Below are positions 35,090 to 51,142 of a stretch of 64,000 nucleotides of DNA, piece after piece. Position 1 is the first letter of the stretch. Every line of letters begins with the position of its first letter. Source of the DNA: an uncultured Collinsella sp. (GTDB lineage Bacteria > Actinomycetota > Coriobacteriia > Coriobacteriales > Coriobacteriaceae). Location of the stretch: assembly GCA_958439425.1 (NCBI GenBank), contig CAUBVH010000002.1, forward strand, positions 62,001-126,000. The letters run 5' to 3'. Made by a program: the position numbers and the translations under genes. Under the pieces are notes generated by a model. It saw nothing but the letters and a program-made list of their open reading frames with translations, ran no database searches and was not told where the DNA came from.

Positions 35090-36049
35090 CTACTTCCAAC
35101 GAAGCAGATAGCCACCTATATCCAGACCGGCGCCAAATCCAACCAAGGCGATGGTGTCGCCCGCATTCAGTGCGTCGGTGCGTGCCAGTCGGTCAAGCGC
35201 AAGAGGAATGCAGGCGCTCGAAATGTTGCCGGTCTCGCGCAGCGTTCGAACCACGCGCTCGTCTGGCACGCCGAGGCGCTTGACCGCCTGACTCAGGATT
35301 CGTTCGTTAGCCTGATGGAATACAAAGTGGTCGATGTCTTCGACCGAAATGCCCGCATCGATCGCAAGCTTATGGACCGTGTCGCAGATGGCGTTGACGC
35401 CGAACTTGAACACGCGGCGGCCATTCATGGACAGCACGCTCGCGCTATCTGCGGAAGCCTTAAACGGCGAGGTGCCGACCAGACCGGGAACGCGCAACGT
35501 CTCGACGTCGGGCGCCGTCGAAAGCTCAACGGCAAGGGGACTGTCTCCCCCAGCCTCAATCACCGCGGCGCCTGCCCCATCGCCAAAGAGCACGCAGGTG
35601 GCACGGTCGGTCCAGTCGAGCGCGCGCGTCATCTGCTCGGCAGCAACGACAAGCACGCGCTCGGCGCGACCGCGGGCGATATAGCCCTCGGCGACATCGA
35701 GCGCAAACACGAAGCCGGCACAGGCCGCCGAGACATCGAAGGCAGGGCACGTCGCGCCTAGTCGCTCAGCAACGGCACACGCCTCAGCGGGAACAAGGTG
35801 ATCACCCGTCGTCGTCGAGCAGACGATCAGATCCAGCTGGCTCGCGTCGATTCCGGACACCCGGAGTGCCCGCTCGCTCGCCGCTACGGCAAGGTCGTCA
35901 AGTGACTCGGTGGTGCAGACGTGGCGGCTCTTGATACCTGTGCGGGTAAAAATCCACTCATCCGAGGTATCGAGGAACTCAGACAGCTCGTCATTGGAAA
36001 CACTGCGCTCAGGAAGCGCCGAGCCTGTTCCAAGAATCGTGAAACCCAT
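35090..36049 (-). CDS. fabH: 3-oxoacyl-ACP synthase III FabH
   Basis: Starter condensing enzyme of 319 residues. The triad is visible: Cys110 in DVSAACAGF, His in VFHQANERIL, and Asn in ETGNISSACIP. The ATG at 36049 has AAAGGAGG upstream and matches family starts; the frame continues upstream to 36106 without homology. It is the first gene of the fatty acid operon and is divergent from birA. Confidence 0.97.
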   Translation of the reverse strand: MGFTILGTGSALPERSVSNDELSEFLDTSDEWIFTRTGIKSRHVCTTESLDDLAVAASERALRVSGIDASQLDLIVCSTTTGDHLVPAEACAVAERLGATCPAFDVSAACAGFVFALDVAEGYIARGRAERVLVVAAEQMTRALDWTDRATCVLFGDGAGAAVIEAGGDSPLAVELSTAPDVETLRVPGLVGTSPFKASADSASVLSMNGRRVFKFGVNAICDTVHKLAIDAGISVEDIDHFVFHQANERILSQAVKRLGVPDERVVRTLRETGNISSACIPLALDRLARTDALNAGDTIALVGFGAGLDIGGYLLRWK

Positions 36050-36225
36050 CACTAACCTCCTTTGCGTTGTTGACGTGTTTACATCGACCAAGAGAGGATA
36101 GCGCATTTCAGTCCTTGTTGACGTGTTAACATTAAATTGTCCAAATGCGACAAAGGCTTCACATTGTGTCTATCTCTCGACACCATTGCTCGATTGCCTT
36201 ATTAACTTAGGAGGTAGCAGCCGTT
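36050..36225. promoter_or_regulatory. fabH-birA divergent control region with two palindromic sites
   Basis: Two copies of TGTTGACGTGTTWACA lie at 36068-36083 and 36116-36131. Each is an imperfect palindrome (arms TGTTGAC and GTTWACA around GT). Between them on the minus strand is TATCCT (36095-36100), a good -10 for the fab operon, so a bound repressor would block it. The regulator is not encoded in the window as far as I can see. BirA here has no DNA-binding domain. Confidence 0.6.
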
Positions 36226-37002
36226 ATGGATGCCAAATTAACGATAGTCGACGTAACTGGATCGACCAACGATGACCTGCTCGAAGCAGGAAAACAGGGA
36301 GCGCCGCACGGCACAGGACTTGCCGCCCGGGCTCAGACAGCAGGACGCGGTCGGCGCGGCCACAAGTGGGATTCAACCGCCGGCAACCTATTGCTTTCGA
36401 TTGTCCTGCGTCCATGCGTTAATCCTGCAAAGTACTCTGGTCTTGCCGCCGTCAGCGGCCTAGCGGTGCTCGAGGCGCTCGGAAAGCAGGGTCTTGCAAA
36501 CGAGATTGGTCTCAAATGGCCCAACGACCTGGTCGCGCAAGGGCGCAAGCTCGGCGGCATTCTGGTCGAGGCCGCACGCGATAACGAAGGCAGGCCTTTC
36601 GCCGTCTGCGGCATTGGCGTCAATGTGAACTATGTGCCCTCGGAGGTTCCCGATGGCGGCCTGCCGGCAATCGGCCTGTCAGTCCTCAATGAGAACGTTC
36701 CCACCGTCGATGTACTACTCAAGGATGTCTATCACGCGGTCGTGAACGCTGTGGACGCGTGGGCAGATTTGCTCAACGCCATGAAAGAAGACGCTGGATC
36801 ACTCGCGCCCGTCCACGATGATTATGTAGCTCACCTCAATTGGATTGGGGAAACCGTTATCGCCCGCTCCCCTGCTGGAGATGAGCTGGCACGTGGAATT
36901 TTTCGAACCGTCGATGATTATGGTCGCGCGTGCATCGAAACGGAAGACGACTTGCGATCCTTCCATTTTGAGGAGGCATCGCTGCGTCCCGTGAGCGAAT
37001 AG
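36226..37002 (+). CDS. birA: Biotin-[acetyl-CoA-carboxylase] ligase
   Basis: Attaches biotin to AccB. The 258-residue product has VTGSTNDDLLEAG, the biotinyl-AMP loop GRGRRGHKW, and the active segment LKWPNDLVAQGRKLGGILVE. There is no N-terminal helix-turn-helix, so it is a ligase only, not a repressor. It stands alone, divergent from the fatty acid operon that encodes its target. Confidence 0.94.
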   Translation: MDAKLTIVDVTGSTNDDLLEAGKQGAPHGTGLAARAQTAGRGRRGHKWDSTAGNLLLSIVLRPCVNPAKYSGLAAVSGLAVLEALGKQGLANEIGLKWPNDLVAQGRKLGGILVEAARDNEGRPFAVCGIGVNVNYVPSEVPDGGLPAIGLSVLNENVPTVDVLLKDVYHAVVNAVDAWADLLNAMKEDAGSLAPVHDDYVAHLNWIGETVIARSPAGDELARGIFRTVDDYGRACIETEDDLRSFHFEEASLRPVSE

Positions 37003-37060
37003 GGCGCCGCAGCCACCTACTCGTCAGCATTGTCCGACAGTCCAAACCACCATTCAAAAC

Positions 37061-37096
37061 AAAAGGGCCCCGCTACCGTAATGGCAGCGGGGCTCT
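37061..37096 (-). terminator. Terminator after rpsJ
   Basis: A strong GC-rich stem (gggccccgctacc against ggcagcggggctc) is followed on the minus strand by TTTTGTTTTG. It ends the rpsL-rpsG-fusA-rpsJ transcript and shows that rpsJ does not lead into rplC. Confidence 0.88.
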
Positions 37097-37117
37097 GTAA
37101 GCTATGAGCGATATCGC

Positions 37118-37426
37118 TTAGAGCTTGATGTCGATGTCGACGCCAGCGGGGAGGTCGAGACGCATGAGCGAATCAACGGTGCCCGAGGTGGGGTCGAGGA
37201 TGTCGATGAGGCGCTTGTGGGTGCGCATCTCGAACTGCTCACGGGAGTCCTTGTTCAAGTGCGGCGAGCGGATAACCGTGTACAGGTTGCGCTCGGTGGG
37301 CAGGGGGACAGGACCGGAAACGCGAGCGCCGGTCTTCTGAGCGGTCTCGACGATGAGCTTCGCGGACTGATCGACGACCTCGTGATCATAGCCCTTGAGG
37401 CGAATGCGGATCTTCTGGGTAGCCAA
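37118..37426 (-). CDS. rpsJ: 30S ribosomal protein S10 (uS10)
   Basis: Small-subunit and antitermination (NusE) protein. The 102-residue product reads MATQKIRIRLKGYDHEVVDQSA and has GPVPLPTERNLYTVIRSPH. It lies 60 bases after fusA, where tuf often lies in other bacteria, and ends at its own terminator. The L3-L24 genes usually next to it are 26 kb away. Confidence 0.98.
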   Translation of the reverse strand: MATQKIRIRLKGYDHEVVDQSAKLIVETAQKTGARVSGPVPLPTERNLYTVIRSPHLNKDSREQFEMRTHKRLIDILDPTSGTVDSLMRLDLPAGVDIDIKL

Positions 37427-37486
37427 CTTAAACCTCCAAAGAGTGCGAGAGATGCTCTCGCGGATTACGTAACAGGGAGCTCGAAC

Positions 37487-39586
37487 TTAGGCGTTCTTGC
37501 TCATGACCTCGTCCACGATGGACTTGGGCGCGGGCTCATAAGAGTCGAACTGCATCGTGTAGGATGCACGGCCCTGGGTCTGGGAGCGAAGGTCGGTAGC
37601 GTAACCGAACATCTCGCCCAGCGGCACCTTGGCACGGATGAGCTTGCTGTTCTTGCGATCCTCCATGCCCTCGATCTTGCCGCGGCGACCGGAGAGGTTG
37701 CCCATAACGTCGCCCATGTACTGCTCGGGGGTCTCGACCTCGACAGCCATGATCGGCTCGAGCAGCTGCGGGTCGGACTTCTTGAGGGCGTCCTTGATAG
37801 CCATGGAACCGGCGATCTTAAAGGCGGCCTCGGAGGAGTCGACCTCGTGGTAAGAACCGTCGAACAGGGTGACCTTAACGTCGAGGACCGGGAAGCCGGC
37901 GATAACACCGGTGTTCAGGGCCTCCTGGATGCCCTTGTCGATGGACGGGATGTACTCCTTGGGCACGACGCCGCCGACGATAGCGTTGACGAACTCGTAG
38001 CCGAAGCCCTCCTCCATCTTCTCGAGCTTGATGACGGCGTGGCCGTACTGACCGCGACCGCCGGACTGACGGACGAACTTGCCCTCAGCCTTCTCGACGT
38101 CGTGACCAGCGGTCTCGCGGTAGGCAACCTGGGGCTTACCAACGTTAGCGTCAACCTTGAACTCGCGGAGCAGACGGTCGACGATGATCTCGAGGTGCAG
38201 CTCGCCCATGCCGGCGATGATGGTCTGACCGGTCTCGTGGTTAGTGGACACCTGGAAGGTCGGGTCCTCCTCGGCGAGCTTGGTCAGAGCCAGGGACATC
38301 TTGTCCTGCTCGGCCTTGGTCTTGGGCTCGATGGCAACGTCGATAACGGGCTTAGCGAACTCGATCTTCTCGAGGACGATCTCCTTGCCCTCGGCGCACA
38401 GGGTGTCACCAGTGGTGGAGTTCTTGAAGCCGACGCAAGCGACGATGTCGCCGGCGGCAGCGTCGTCACGGTCGATACGCTCGGCGGCGTTCATCTCGAG
38501 GATGCGGCCGAGGCGCTCGCGCTGACCGTTGGAAGCGTTGACAACGTAGGAGCCAGACTCGGCGCGGCCGGAGTAAACGCGGACGTAGGTGAGCTTACCG
38601 ACGAACGGGTCGGTCATGATCTTGAAGACCAGGCCGGAGAAGGGCTCGTCGAAGGAAGGATGACGCTGGATCTCCTCGCCGGTGTCCGGATCGGTACCGG
38701 TGACGGCCTCGACGTCAAGCGGGCTGGGCAGGTAGTCGACGACAGCGTCGAGCAGCTCCTGAACGCCCTTGTTCTTGTAGGCGGAACCCACGAAGACGAG
38801 GTTGAGCTCGTTGGCCAGAACGCCCTTGCGCAGAGCAGCCTTGAGCTCCTCGACGGTGAAGTCCTCCTCCATGAGGATCTTCTCCATGAGCTCGTCGTCA
38901 AAGCTGGCAGCAGCGTCGAGGAGCTCCTCGCGCTTGGTGGCAGCGATGTCGGCAAACTCAGCCGGGATCTCGTCCATCGGCTCGGGGTAGGTCATGCCCT
39001 TCTCGTCGGCCTTGAAGTCCCATGCAGTCATGGTGACCAGGTCGATGACGCCCCAGAAGTTGTCCTCGGCGCCCATCGGGACCTGAGCGGCCACGGCGTT
39101 GGCGTCGAGACGATCCTTCATGGTCTCGATAGCGTTGAAGAAGTCAGCGCCCACGCGGTCATACTTGTTGATGAAGGCGATGCGGGGGACGTTGAAGGTA
39201 GAAGCCTGACGCCAAACGGTCTCAGACTGGGGCTGGACGCCGGCAACGGCGTCGAAGACGGCGACAGCGCCATCGAGGACGCGCAGGCAGCGCTCGACCT
39301 CGGCGGTGAAGTCAACGTGGCCCGGGGTGTCGATGATCTGGATGCGGTAGTCCTTACCGTCCTTGTTCCAGAAGCAGGTGGTAGCAGCGGAGGTAATGGT
39401 TACGCCGCGCTCCTGCTCCTGAACCATCCAGTCCATGGTGGCAGCGCCCTCATGGACCTCACCGATCTTGTGGGTCTTACCGGTGTAGTAAAGAATACGC
39501 TCGGTCGTGGTGGTCTTACCGGCATCGATGTGGGCCATGATGCCGATGTTACGGGTATCGGAAAGCTTGTACTTAGGCTTAGCCAT
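37487..39586 (-). CDS. fusA: Translation elongation factor G
   Basis: GTPase that drives ribosomal translocation. The 699-residue product has the G1 motif AHIDAGKTT, the switch segment DTPGHVDF, and INKYDR in the G4 position. Domains II-V follow without gaps. It lies 19 bases before rpsG in the usual str order. Confidence 0.98.
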   Translation of the reverse strand: MAKPKYKLSDTRNIGIMAHIDAGKTTTTERILYYTGKTHKIGEVHEGAATMDWMVQEQERGVTITSAATTCFWNKDGKDYRIQIIDTPGHVDFTAEVERCLRVLDGAVAVFDAVAGVQPQSETVWRQASTFNVPRIAFINKYDRVGADFFNAIETMKDRLDANAVAAQVPMGAEDNFWGVIDLVTMTAWDFKADEKGMTYPEPMDEIPAEFADIAATKREELLDAAASFDDELMEKILMEEDFTVEELKAALRKGVLANELNLVFVGSAYKNKGVQELLDAVVDYLPSPLDVEAVTGTDPDTGEEIQRHPSFDEPFSGLVFKIMTDPFVGKLTYVRVYSGRAESGSYVVNASNGQRERLGRILEMNAAERIDRDDAAAGDIVACVGFKNSTTGDTLCAEGKEIVLEKIEFAKPVIDVAIEPKTKAEQDKMSLALTKLAEEDPTFQVSTNHETGQTIIAGMGELHLEIIVDRLLREFKVDANVGKPQVAYRETAGHDVEKAEGKFVRQSGGRGQYGHAVIKLEKMEEGFGYEFVNAIVGGVVPKEYIPSIDKGIQEALNTGVIAGFPVLDVKVTLFDGSYHEVDSSEAAFKIAGSMAIKDALKKSDPQLLEPIMAVEVETPEQYMGDVMGNLSGRRGKIEGMEDRKNSKLIRAKVPLGEMFGYATDLRSQTQGRASYTMQFDSYEPAPKSIVDEVMSKNA

Positions 39587-39605
39587 GTTAGTTCCTTACC
39601 TTAAC

Positions 39606-40079
39606 TTACCAACGATAGTGAGAGAACGCGCGGTTGGCCTCGGCCATCTTGAAGACGTCCTCACGCTTCTTGACGGAAGCGCCCAAGCCGTTGGAGGCGT
39701 CGAGGATCTCGTTGGCGAGACGCTCGGCCATGGTCTTCTCCTTGCGAGCGCGGGAGAAGTTGACGATCCAACGGATACCCAGAGCGGTGGAACGACGGGA
39801 GTTGACCTCCATCGGGACCTGATAGGTAGCGCCACCGACACGCTTGGGCTTAACCTCGAGCGTGGGCTTGACGTTGTCCATAGCCTTCTTGAAGGTAGCG
39901 AGAGCGTCGCCACCCTCGGACTTCTCGGCAACGATCTCGAAAGCGGTGTAAACGATGCGCTCAGCGGTGGCCTTCTTGCCGTCAAGAAGGACCTTGTTGA
40001 TGAGCTGAGTCACCAGGCGGTTGTTGTAAACGGCGTCAGGCTGAACCTCACGACGATTAGCTGCTGCACGACGCGGCAT
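39606..40079 (-). CDS. rpsG: 30S ribosomal protein S7 (uS7)
   Basis: Primary 16S rRNA binder of the 30S head. The 157-residue product starts MPRRAAANRREVQPDAVYNNRLVTQ and has the KPTLEVKPKRVGGATYQVP loop. It follows rpsL by 73 bases; that spacer can fold into a GC-rich stem and is where S7 autoregulates in E. coli. Confidence 0.98.
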   Translation of the reverse strand: MPRRAAANRREVQPDAVYNNRLVTQLINKVLLDGKKATAERIVYTAFEIVAEKSEGGDALATFKKAMDNVKPTLEVKPKRVGGATYQVPMEVNSRRSTALGIRWIVNFSRARKEKTMAERLANEILDASNGLGASVKKREDVFKMAEANRAFSHYRW

Positions 40080-40152
40080 GTGAAATCTCCTTAAGTGTCT
40101 ACCGTGCGGCGCTTAGGCGGCACACGGCGAAAGTATCAAAACGTTATCTGGC

Positions 40153-40530
40153 TTATTTAGCCTTGGGGCGCTTAGCACCGTACTTGGAACGGGCCTGCAT
40201 ACGGTTCTGGACCGGAGCAGCGTCGTAGGCGCCACGGATGACGTGATAACGGACACCAGGGAGGTCACGGACACGACCGCCGCGGACGAGCACGATGGAG
40301 TGCTCCTGCAGGTTGTGGCCCTCACCCGGGATGTAAGCAGTAACTTCGATGCCGTTGACGAGGCGAACACGGGCAACCTTACGAAGAGCCGAGTTCGGCT
40401 TCTTGGGGCTCGTGGTGAAGACGCGGGTGCACACGCCGCGCTTCTGAGAGTTGTGCTGCAGAGCAGCGTTCTTGGACTTCTTGGGCACGGAACGACGGCC
40501 CTGGCGAACCAGCTGGTTAATAGTAGGCAA
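40153..40530 (-). CDS. rpsL: 30S ribosomal protein S12 (uS12), Arg88 variant
   Basis: Decoding-centre protein, first gene of the str operon. The 125-residue product has TSPKKPNSALRKV with the usual Lys43. At position 88, in GGRVRDLPG, it has arginine where most bacteria have lysine. That change is a known streptomycin-resistance substitution in other bacteria. The rest is canonical. Confidence 0.98.
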   Translation of the reverse strand: MPTINQLVRQGRRSVPKKSKNAALQHNSQKRGVCTRVFTTSPKKPNSALRKVARVRLVNGIEVTAYIPGEGHNLQEHSIVLVRGGRVRDLPGVRYHVIRGAYDAAPVQNRMQARSKYGAKRPKAK

Positions 40531-40623
40531 AGCGTACTCCTTCTCGAATGATTCCAGCTTTCTGTAAAGTGCAACGGCTTGAATCGAGGGGTCAGCATCC
40601 CCCTACGAAACACGCAGTTCGAT

Positions 40624-40652
40624 AGGATACGTGGCGTTAGCTGTGCCGTCAA
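40624..40652 (-). promoter_or_regulatory. Promoter of the rpsL operon
   Basis: TTGACG (-35, 40647-40652) and TATCCT (-10, 40624-40629) are separated by exactly 17 bases, about 95 bases before rpsL. Just upstream lies GGATACGCCCGGCGGCGTGG, similar to the element seen at 10077 and 11942. Confidence 0.85.
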
Positions 40653-40761
40653 CAGACCACGCCGCCGGGCGTATCCCAAAATTGGCACATTTCCGCAAAG
40701 CCTACACAAAATGAATCCCCTCCTGTGCGCAAGTGCCCATTCCAGCCGTCCATGTAACACG

Positions 40762-40793
40762 AAAATGGCCGCTTCCTCTAGCAGGAAGCGGCC
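40762..40793 (-). terminator. Terminator after the anti-sigma gene
   Basis: Perfect 11-bp arms (ggccgcttcct and aggaagcggcc), a 5-base loop, and ATTTTC following on the minus strand. Confidence 0.85.
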
Positions 40794-40799
40794 TAGACC

Positions 40800-41876
40800 T
40801 TACGAATAGACGATGGTAAAGGGTTCCGACGTTTCGGCGCCCCCTGTTGAAGTGCAGCGTGTGCCCTCAAGCGTTACTGAGACCACTTGGTCGACATCAA
40901 TCAACTTCGTTGGCACCCAGATGTTCTCTCCGCTATTGCGCGTATAAGAAAAATATAAGTTGAACGCCCCTGCGTCGTCATCTTCGATAATCTGCTCCGA
41001 TCCATCCTTGTAGGTAACCGTCAACTTCTTCGTGACTGCGTCAATGCCCAGATCATCGATGTGCGTCTGGATGGAAAACGGGCTGATCTCGAGAGGCGAG
41101 TCATCGGAGCGGAGTTCCTTAGTATCGACGTACGCTCCAACGCTAAACTCGGGCGTCGATGCCTCGAACGGCTTCGCATCCTCTCCTTCGCCCTCGGTCC
41201 ACGAGATATTCCAGGTGACCGCATGTTGAAAACCTCGCTCGCGATCCATAGAAGCAAAGTACATCGTGCCATTAATGACAGTATCGCTTGATGTGTCCTT
41301 ATCAATGGTGCAGCGTGTATCAGCCCATTCCTCGCCGAAGTTCATGCTGGGTGTACCGATGCCTTGTTCTTCTTCACCATAGAGAACAAGTTCGCCTGTC
41401 TCTGCTGCCGGCTTGTAGTAGTTAACACCATTTGGATTGGACAGCGTAAACGTCACAGCACCGCAGCCGTTTTGGTCGATAGCCATATCATGAATGTCGA
41501 GTGTATAGCCGTTGCCCTCGACGGACAGATTGACCTTCTGTACTGAACCCTCCAAGCTTTGGGGCGCGATACCATCACCAAACTCTCTGGTGTAGGTATA
41601 TTTAGTCCCCGACGAGCCACCTTGAGTCCAGGTAACGGACTCTCCGTTGCCATGGTTTCCCCAGGCAGAGGCAAAATAACTGGAATTGACAACAGCGTAG
41701 GCGACCCCTCCGGTCGCCAGCACTCCGGCAAGACATCCGATTACGGCAACATACAGAGGCTTCGCGTGACCCTTTCGGCGAAGCGGCTCACCAGCAGCGG
41801 CATAAAGAACACGGTCAGCAAGATCGCTATCGGCTTGGACGGACTCGAAGGCCTGCTTGATTTGGTTGGATTTCAC
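40800..41876 (-). CDS. Membrane-anchored anti-sigma factor (DUF4179-like)
   Basis: A 358-residue protein encoded right after, and overlapping by 50 bases, an ECF sigma gene. The first ~40 residues are cytoplasmic and would bind the sigma factor. One membrane segment follows (about 42-64, YVAVIGCLAGVLATGGVAYAV), then a large extracytoplasmic part. The outer part is rich in Thr/Ser and beta-like, as in DUF4179 anti-sigma proteins. No catalytic motif is seen. The overlap ensures a fixed ratio with the sigma factor. The signal it senses is unknown; an envelope stress is likely. Confidence 0.82.
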   Translation of the reverse strand: MKSNQIKQAFESVQADSDLADRVLYAAAGEPLRRKGHAKPLYVAVIGCLAGVLATGGVAYAVVNSSYFASAWGNHGNGESVTWTQGGSSGTKYTYTREFGDGIAPQSLEGSVQKVNLSVEGNGYTLDIHDMAIDQNGCGAVTFTLSNPNGVNYYKPAAETGELVLYGEEEQGIGTPSMNFGEEWADTRCTIDKDTSSDTVINGTMYFASMDRERGFQHAVTWNISWTEGEGEDAKPFEASTPEFSVGAYVDTKELRSDDSPLEISPFSIQTHIDDLGIDAVTKKLTVTYKDGSEQIIEDDDAGAFNLYFSYTRNSGENIWVPTKLIDVDQVVSVTLEGTRCTSTGGAETSEPFTIVYS

Positions 41877-42345
41877 GGTCGCCCTCCTCTAGGATGAATT
41901 TGAGCTTCGATCGACCGCGAGCTAAACGCGTTCGAACGGTCGCGGCTGGCACATGCAGTAACTCGGCAATTTCTGAAGTCGAGAAGCCCAGATAGTAATA
42001 GAGCACGATAGGAATACGGAATCGCTCAGGAAGTCGCATAACGTCTGACAGGACCGCCTTGGTCTCCTCCTGCGCCGTCGAAAGCGAATCGGCCAGATTC
42101 TCAATATCCTCCACACGCCTCCATGGCTTTCGAAAGAGCGATTTGCATTCATTGATCGTGACCCGGATAAGCCATCGACGAAGATGTTCCCAGCTTTCAA
42201 ATTGCGTGTCGCTTTTGAGTAACTTCAGAAAGACGTCTTGCGCAACATCGTCGGCATCGGCGCGATCGCGCAGGTACGTCAATGCGATTCGAAACACGAC
42301 ATCCCGGTGATCTTCAACCGCCTGTCTAAATGCTTGTTCTTCCAT
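41827..42345 (-). CDS. ECF-family RNA polymerase sigma factor
   Basis: Alternative sigma factor of 172 residues. Region 2 reads VVFRIALTYLRDRADADDVAQDVFLKLL. Region 4 reads LPERFRIPIVLYYYLGFSTSEIAELLHVPAATVRTRLARGR. The ATG at 42345 has GGGAGGTGATT upstream; the frame extends to 42540 without homology. It is followed by its anti-sigma factor, and the promoter upstream is of ECF type, so it probably activates itself. Confidence 0.93.
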   Translation of the reverse strand: MEEQAFRQAVEDHRDVVFRIALTYLRDRADADDVAQDVFLKLLKSDTQFESWEHLRRWLIRVTINECKSLFRKPWRRVEDIENLADSLSTAQEETKAVLSDVMRLPERFRIPIVLYYYLGFSTSEIAELLHVPAATVRTRLARGRSKLKFILEEGDREIQPNQAGLRVRPSR

Positions 42346-42393
42346 AATCACCTCCCGGTGACATTGATGGTTCTTGATGGGGCCCTCACCATA

Positions 42394-42422
42394 GATACGC
42401 TTTGACCGAGTGAAATGTTTCA
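42394..42422 (-). promoter_or_regulatory. ECF-type autoregulatory promoter
   Basis: TGAAAC (-35, 42417-42422), a 17-base spacer and CGTATC (-10, 42394-42399) match the classic promoter of ECF sigma factors. It lies about 50 bases upstream of the sigma gene. Confidence 0.8.
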
Positions 42423-42542
42423 AATCCAAGCAGGGAAAACCTACCAAAAATAAATCCGTCCCTTTTTGACAAGTGATCAACGGAACGCAACAGGTTGAGC
42501 ATACGCAAGCGAGCGGTCCCCAGAGCGTACAAGGTGGCATGA

Positions 42543-42583
42543 AAAAGGCAGGGCATTGGCCTTTTGGTCATGCCCTGCCTTTT
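42543..42583 (-). terminator. Terminator after rpoC
   Basis: A 14-bp stem (aaaaggcagggcat and atgccctgcctttt) is followed on the minus strand by TTTTTC, between rpoC and the ECF sigma region. Confidence 0.9.
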
Positions 42584-42656
42584 GAATGACAGATTGTAGC
42601 TCTGGGGGCCGCGCAGCGACGGAGGTCGCCGCCGTTCGTTAGAACGGCGGAACTAG

Positions 42657-47135
<4,479 letters not shown>

Positions 47136-47141
47136 AGTCAA

Positions 47142-50633
<3,492 letters not shown>

Positions 50634-50760
50634 CAGGTTTTTCCTCCTTCACGGAAATGCTCGGTGGGTTGGCGAGGCATAGCTTCGCCAGTTATCGCAA
50701 CCTAATAGTTTATCAGGTACCGACCGTTGGGCAAGAAAAGCCTTGACGCGATTGAGTTTT
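50634..50760 (-). promoter_or_regulatory. rpoB leader with candidate promoter
   Basis: On the minus strand TTGCCC, a 16-base gap and TAAACT (near 50709-50736) form a plausible promoter about 80 bases before rpoB. A separate promoter is needed because galU and its terminator cut rpoBC off from rplJL. Confidence 0.5.
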
Positions 50761-50895
50761 TGGAGTAGCAAAGTTTTTCGACAGAAAACACGCAGGTAGA
50801 TGTATGTGTAACGAACATCTGTTCATATATTTTCTGTGAACAGAGCTGCTGATGCGCGCCGCTGAACGGCGAAATGACGGCGAGGGTTGGTCAGG

Positions 50896-51068
50896 CGGAA
50901 AGTGCGTCCCGTTTTGAGGCCTCAAACTGGGTCGCAGTTTCCGGTTGAGCACTGTTTGGGAAAGCATATCCCGTTCTGAGCCGAAATTCCGGGTCGCAGT
51001 TTCCGCTAGGGGTTCCAACCGGAAAGCGCGTCCCAGAATTCGACCAAATTGTGGGTCGCACTTTCCGG
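50896..51068. repeat. Three copies of a ~50-bp palindromic repeat
   Basis: Copies at about 50896-50944, 50957-51005 and 51019-51068 recur with a period near 61 bases. Each begins ggaaagYgcgtccc and ends gggtcgcaSttttccgg-like, so each can fold on itself (for example ccggaaag with ctttccgg at the ends of the third copy). The middles vary. They lie between the galU terminator and the rpoB promoter. They resemble REP-type intergenic elements. Confidence 0.75.
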
Positions 51069-51087
51069 AGCCAAGCTGTAGCTCGAA

Positions 51088-51122
51088 TAAAAAAACGGGT
51101 GCAGACCGAAGTCCGCACCCGT
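51088..51122 (-). terminator. Terminator after galU
   Basis: The stem acgggtgcgga/tctgcacccgt with a short loop is followed on the minus strand by seven T. It lies 21 bases after the galU stop. Confidence 0.92.
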
Positions 51123-51142
51123 AAATGTCGATGCCCGAAGGC

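Noticed and set aside
36050..36225. BirA as the repressor acting on the two palindromes near fabH
   Set aside because: The BirA encoded here starts directly with the catalytic domain and has no helix-turn-helix.
37217..39604. A 795-codon + strand frame opposite fusA
   Set aside because: Shadow of fusA with the same antisense composition; no ribosome binding site or homology.
50896..51068. CRISPR array made of the three repeats before rpoB
   Set aside because: The repeats are palindromic over their whole length, only three, too variable, with ~12-base spacers and no cas genes.
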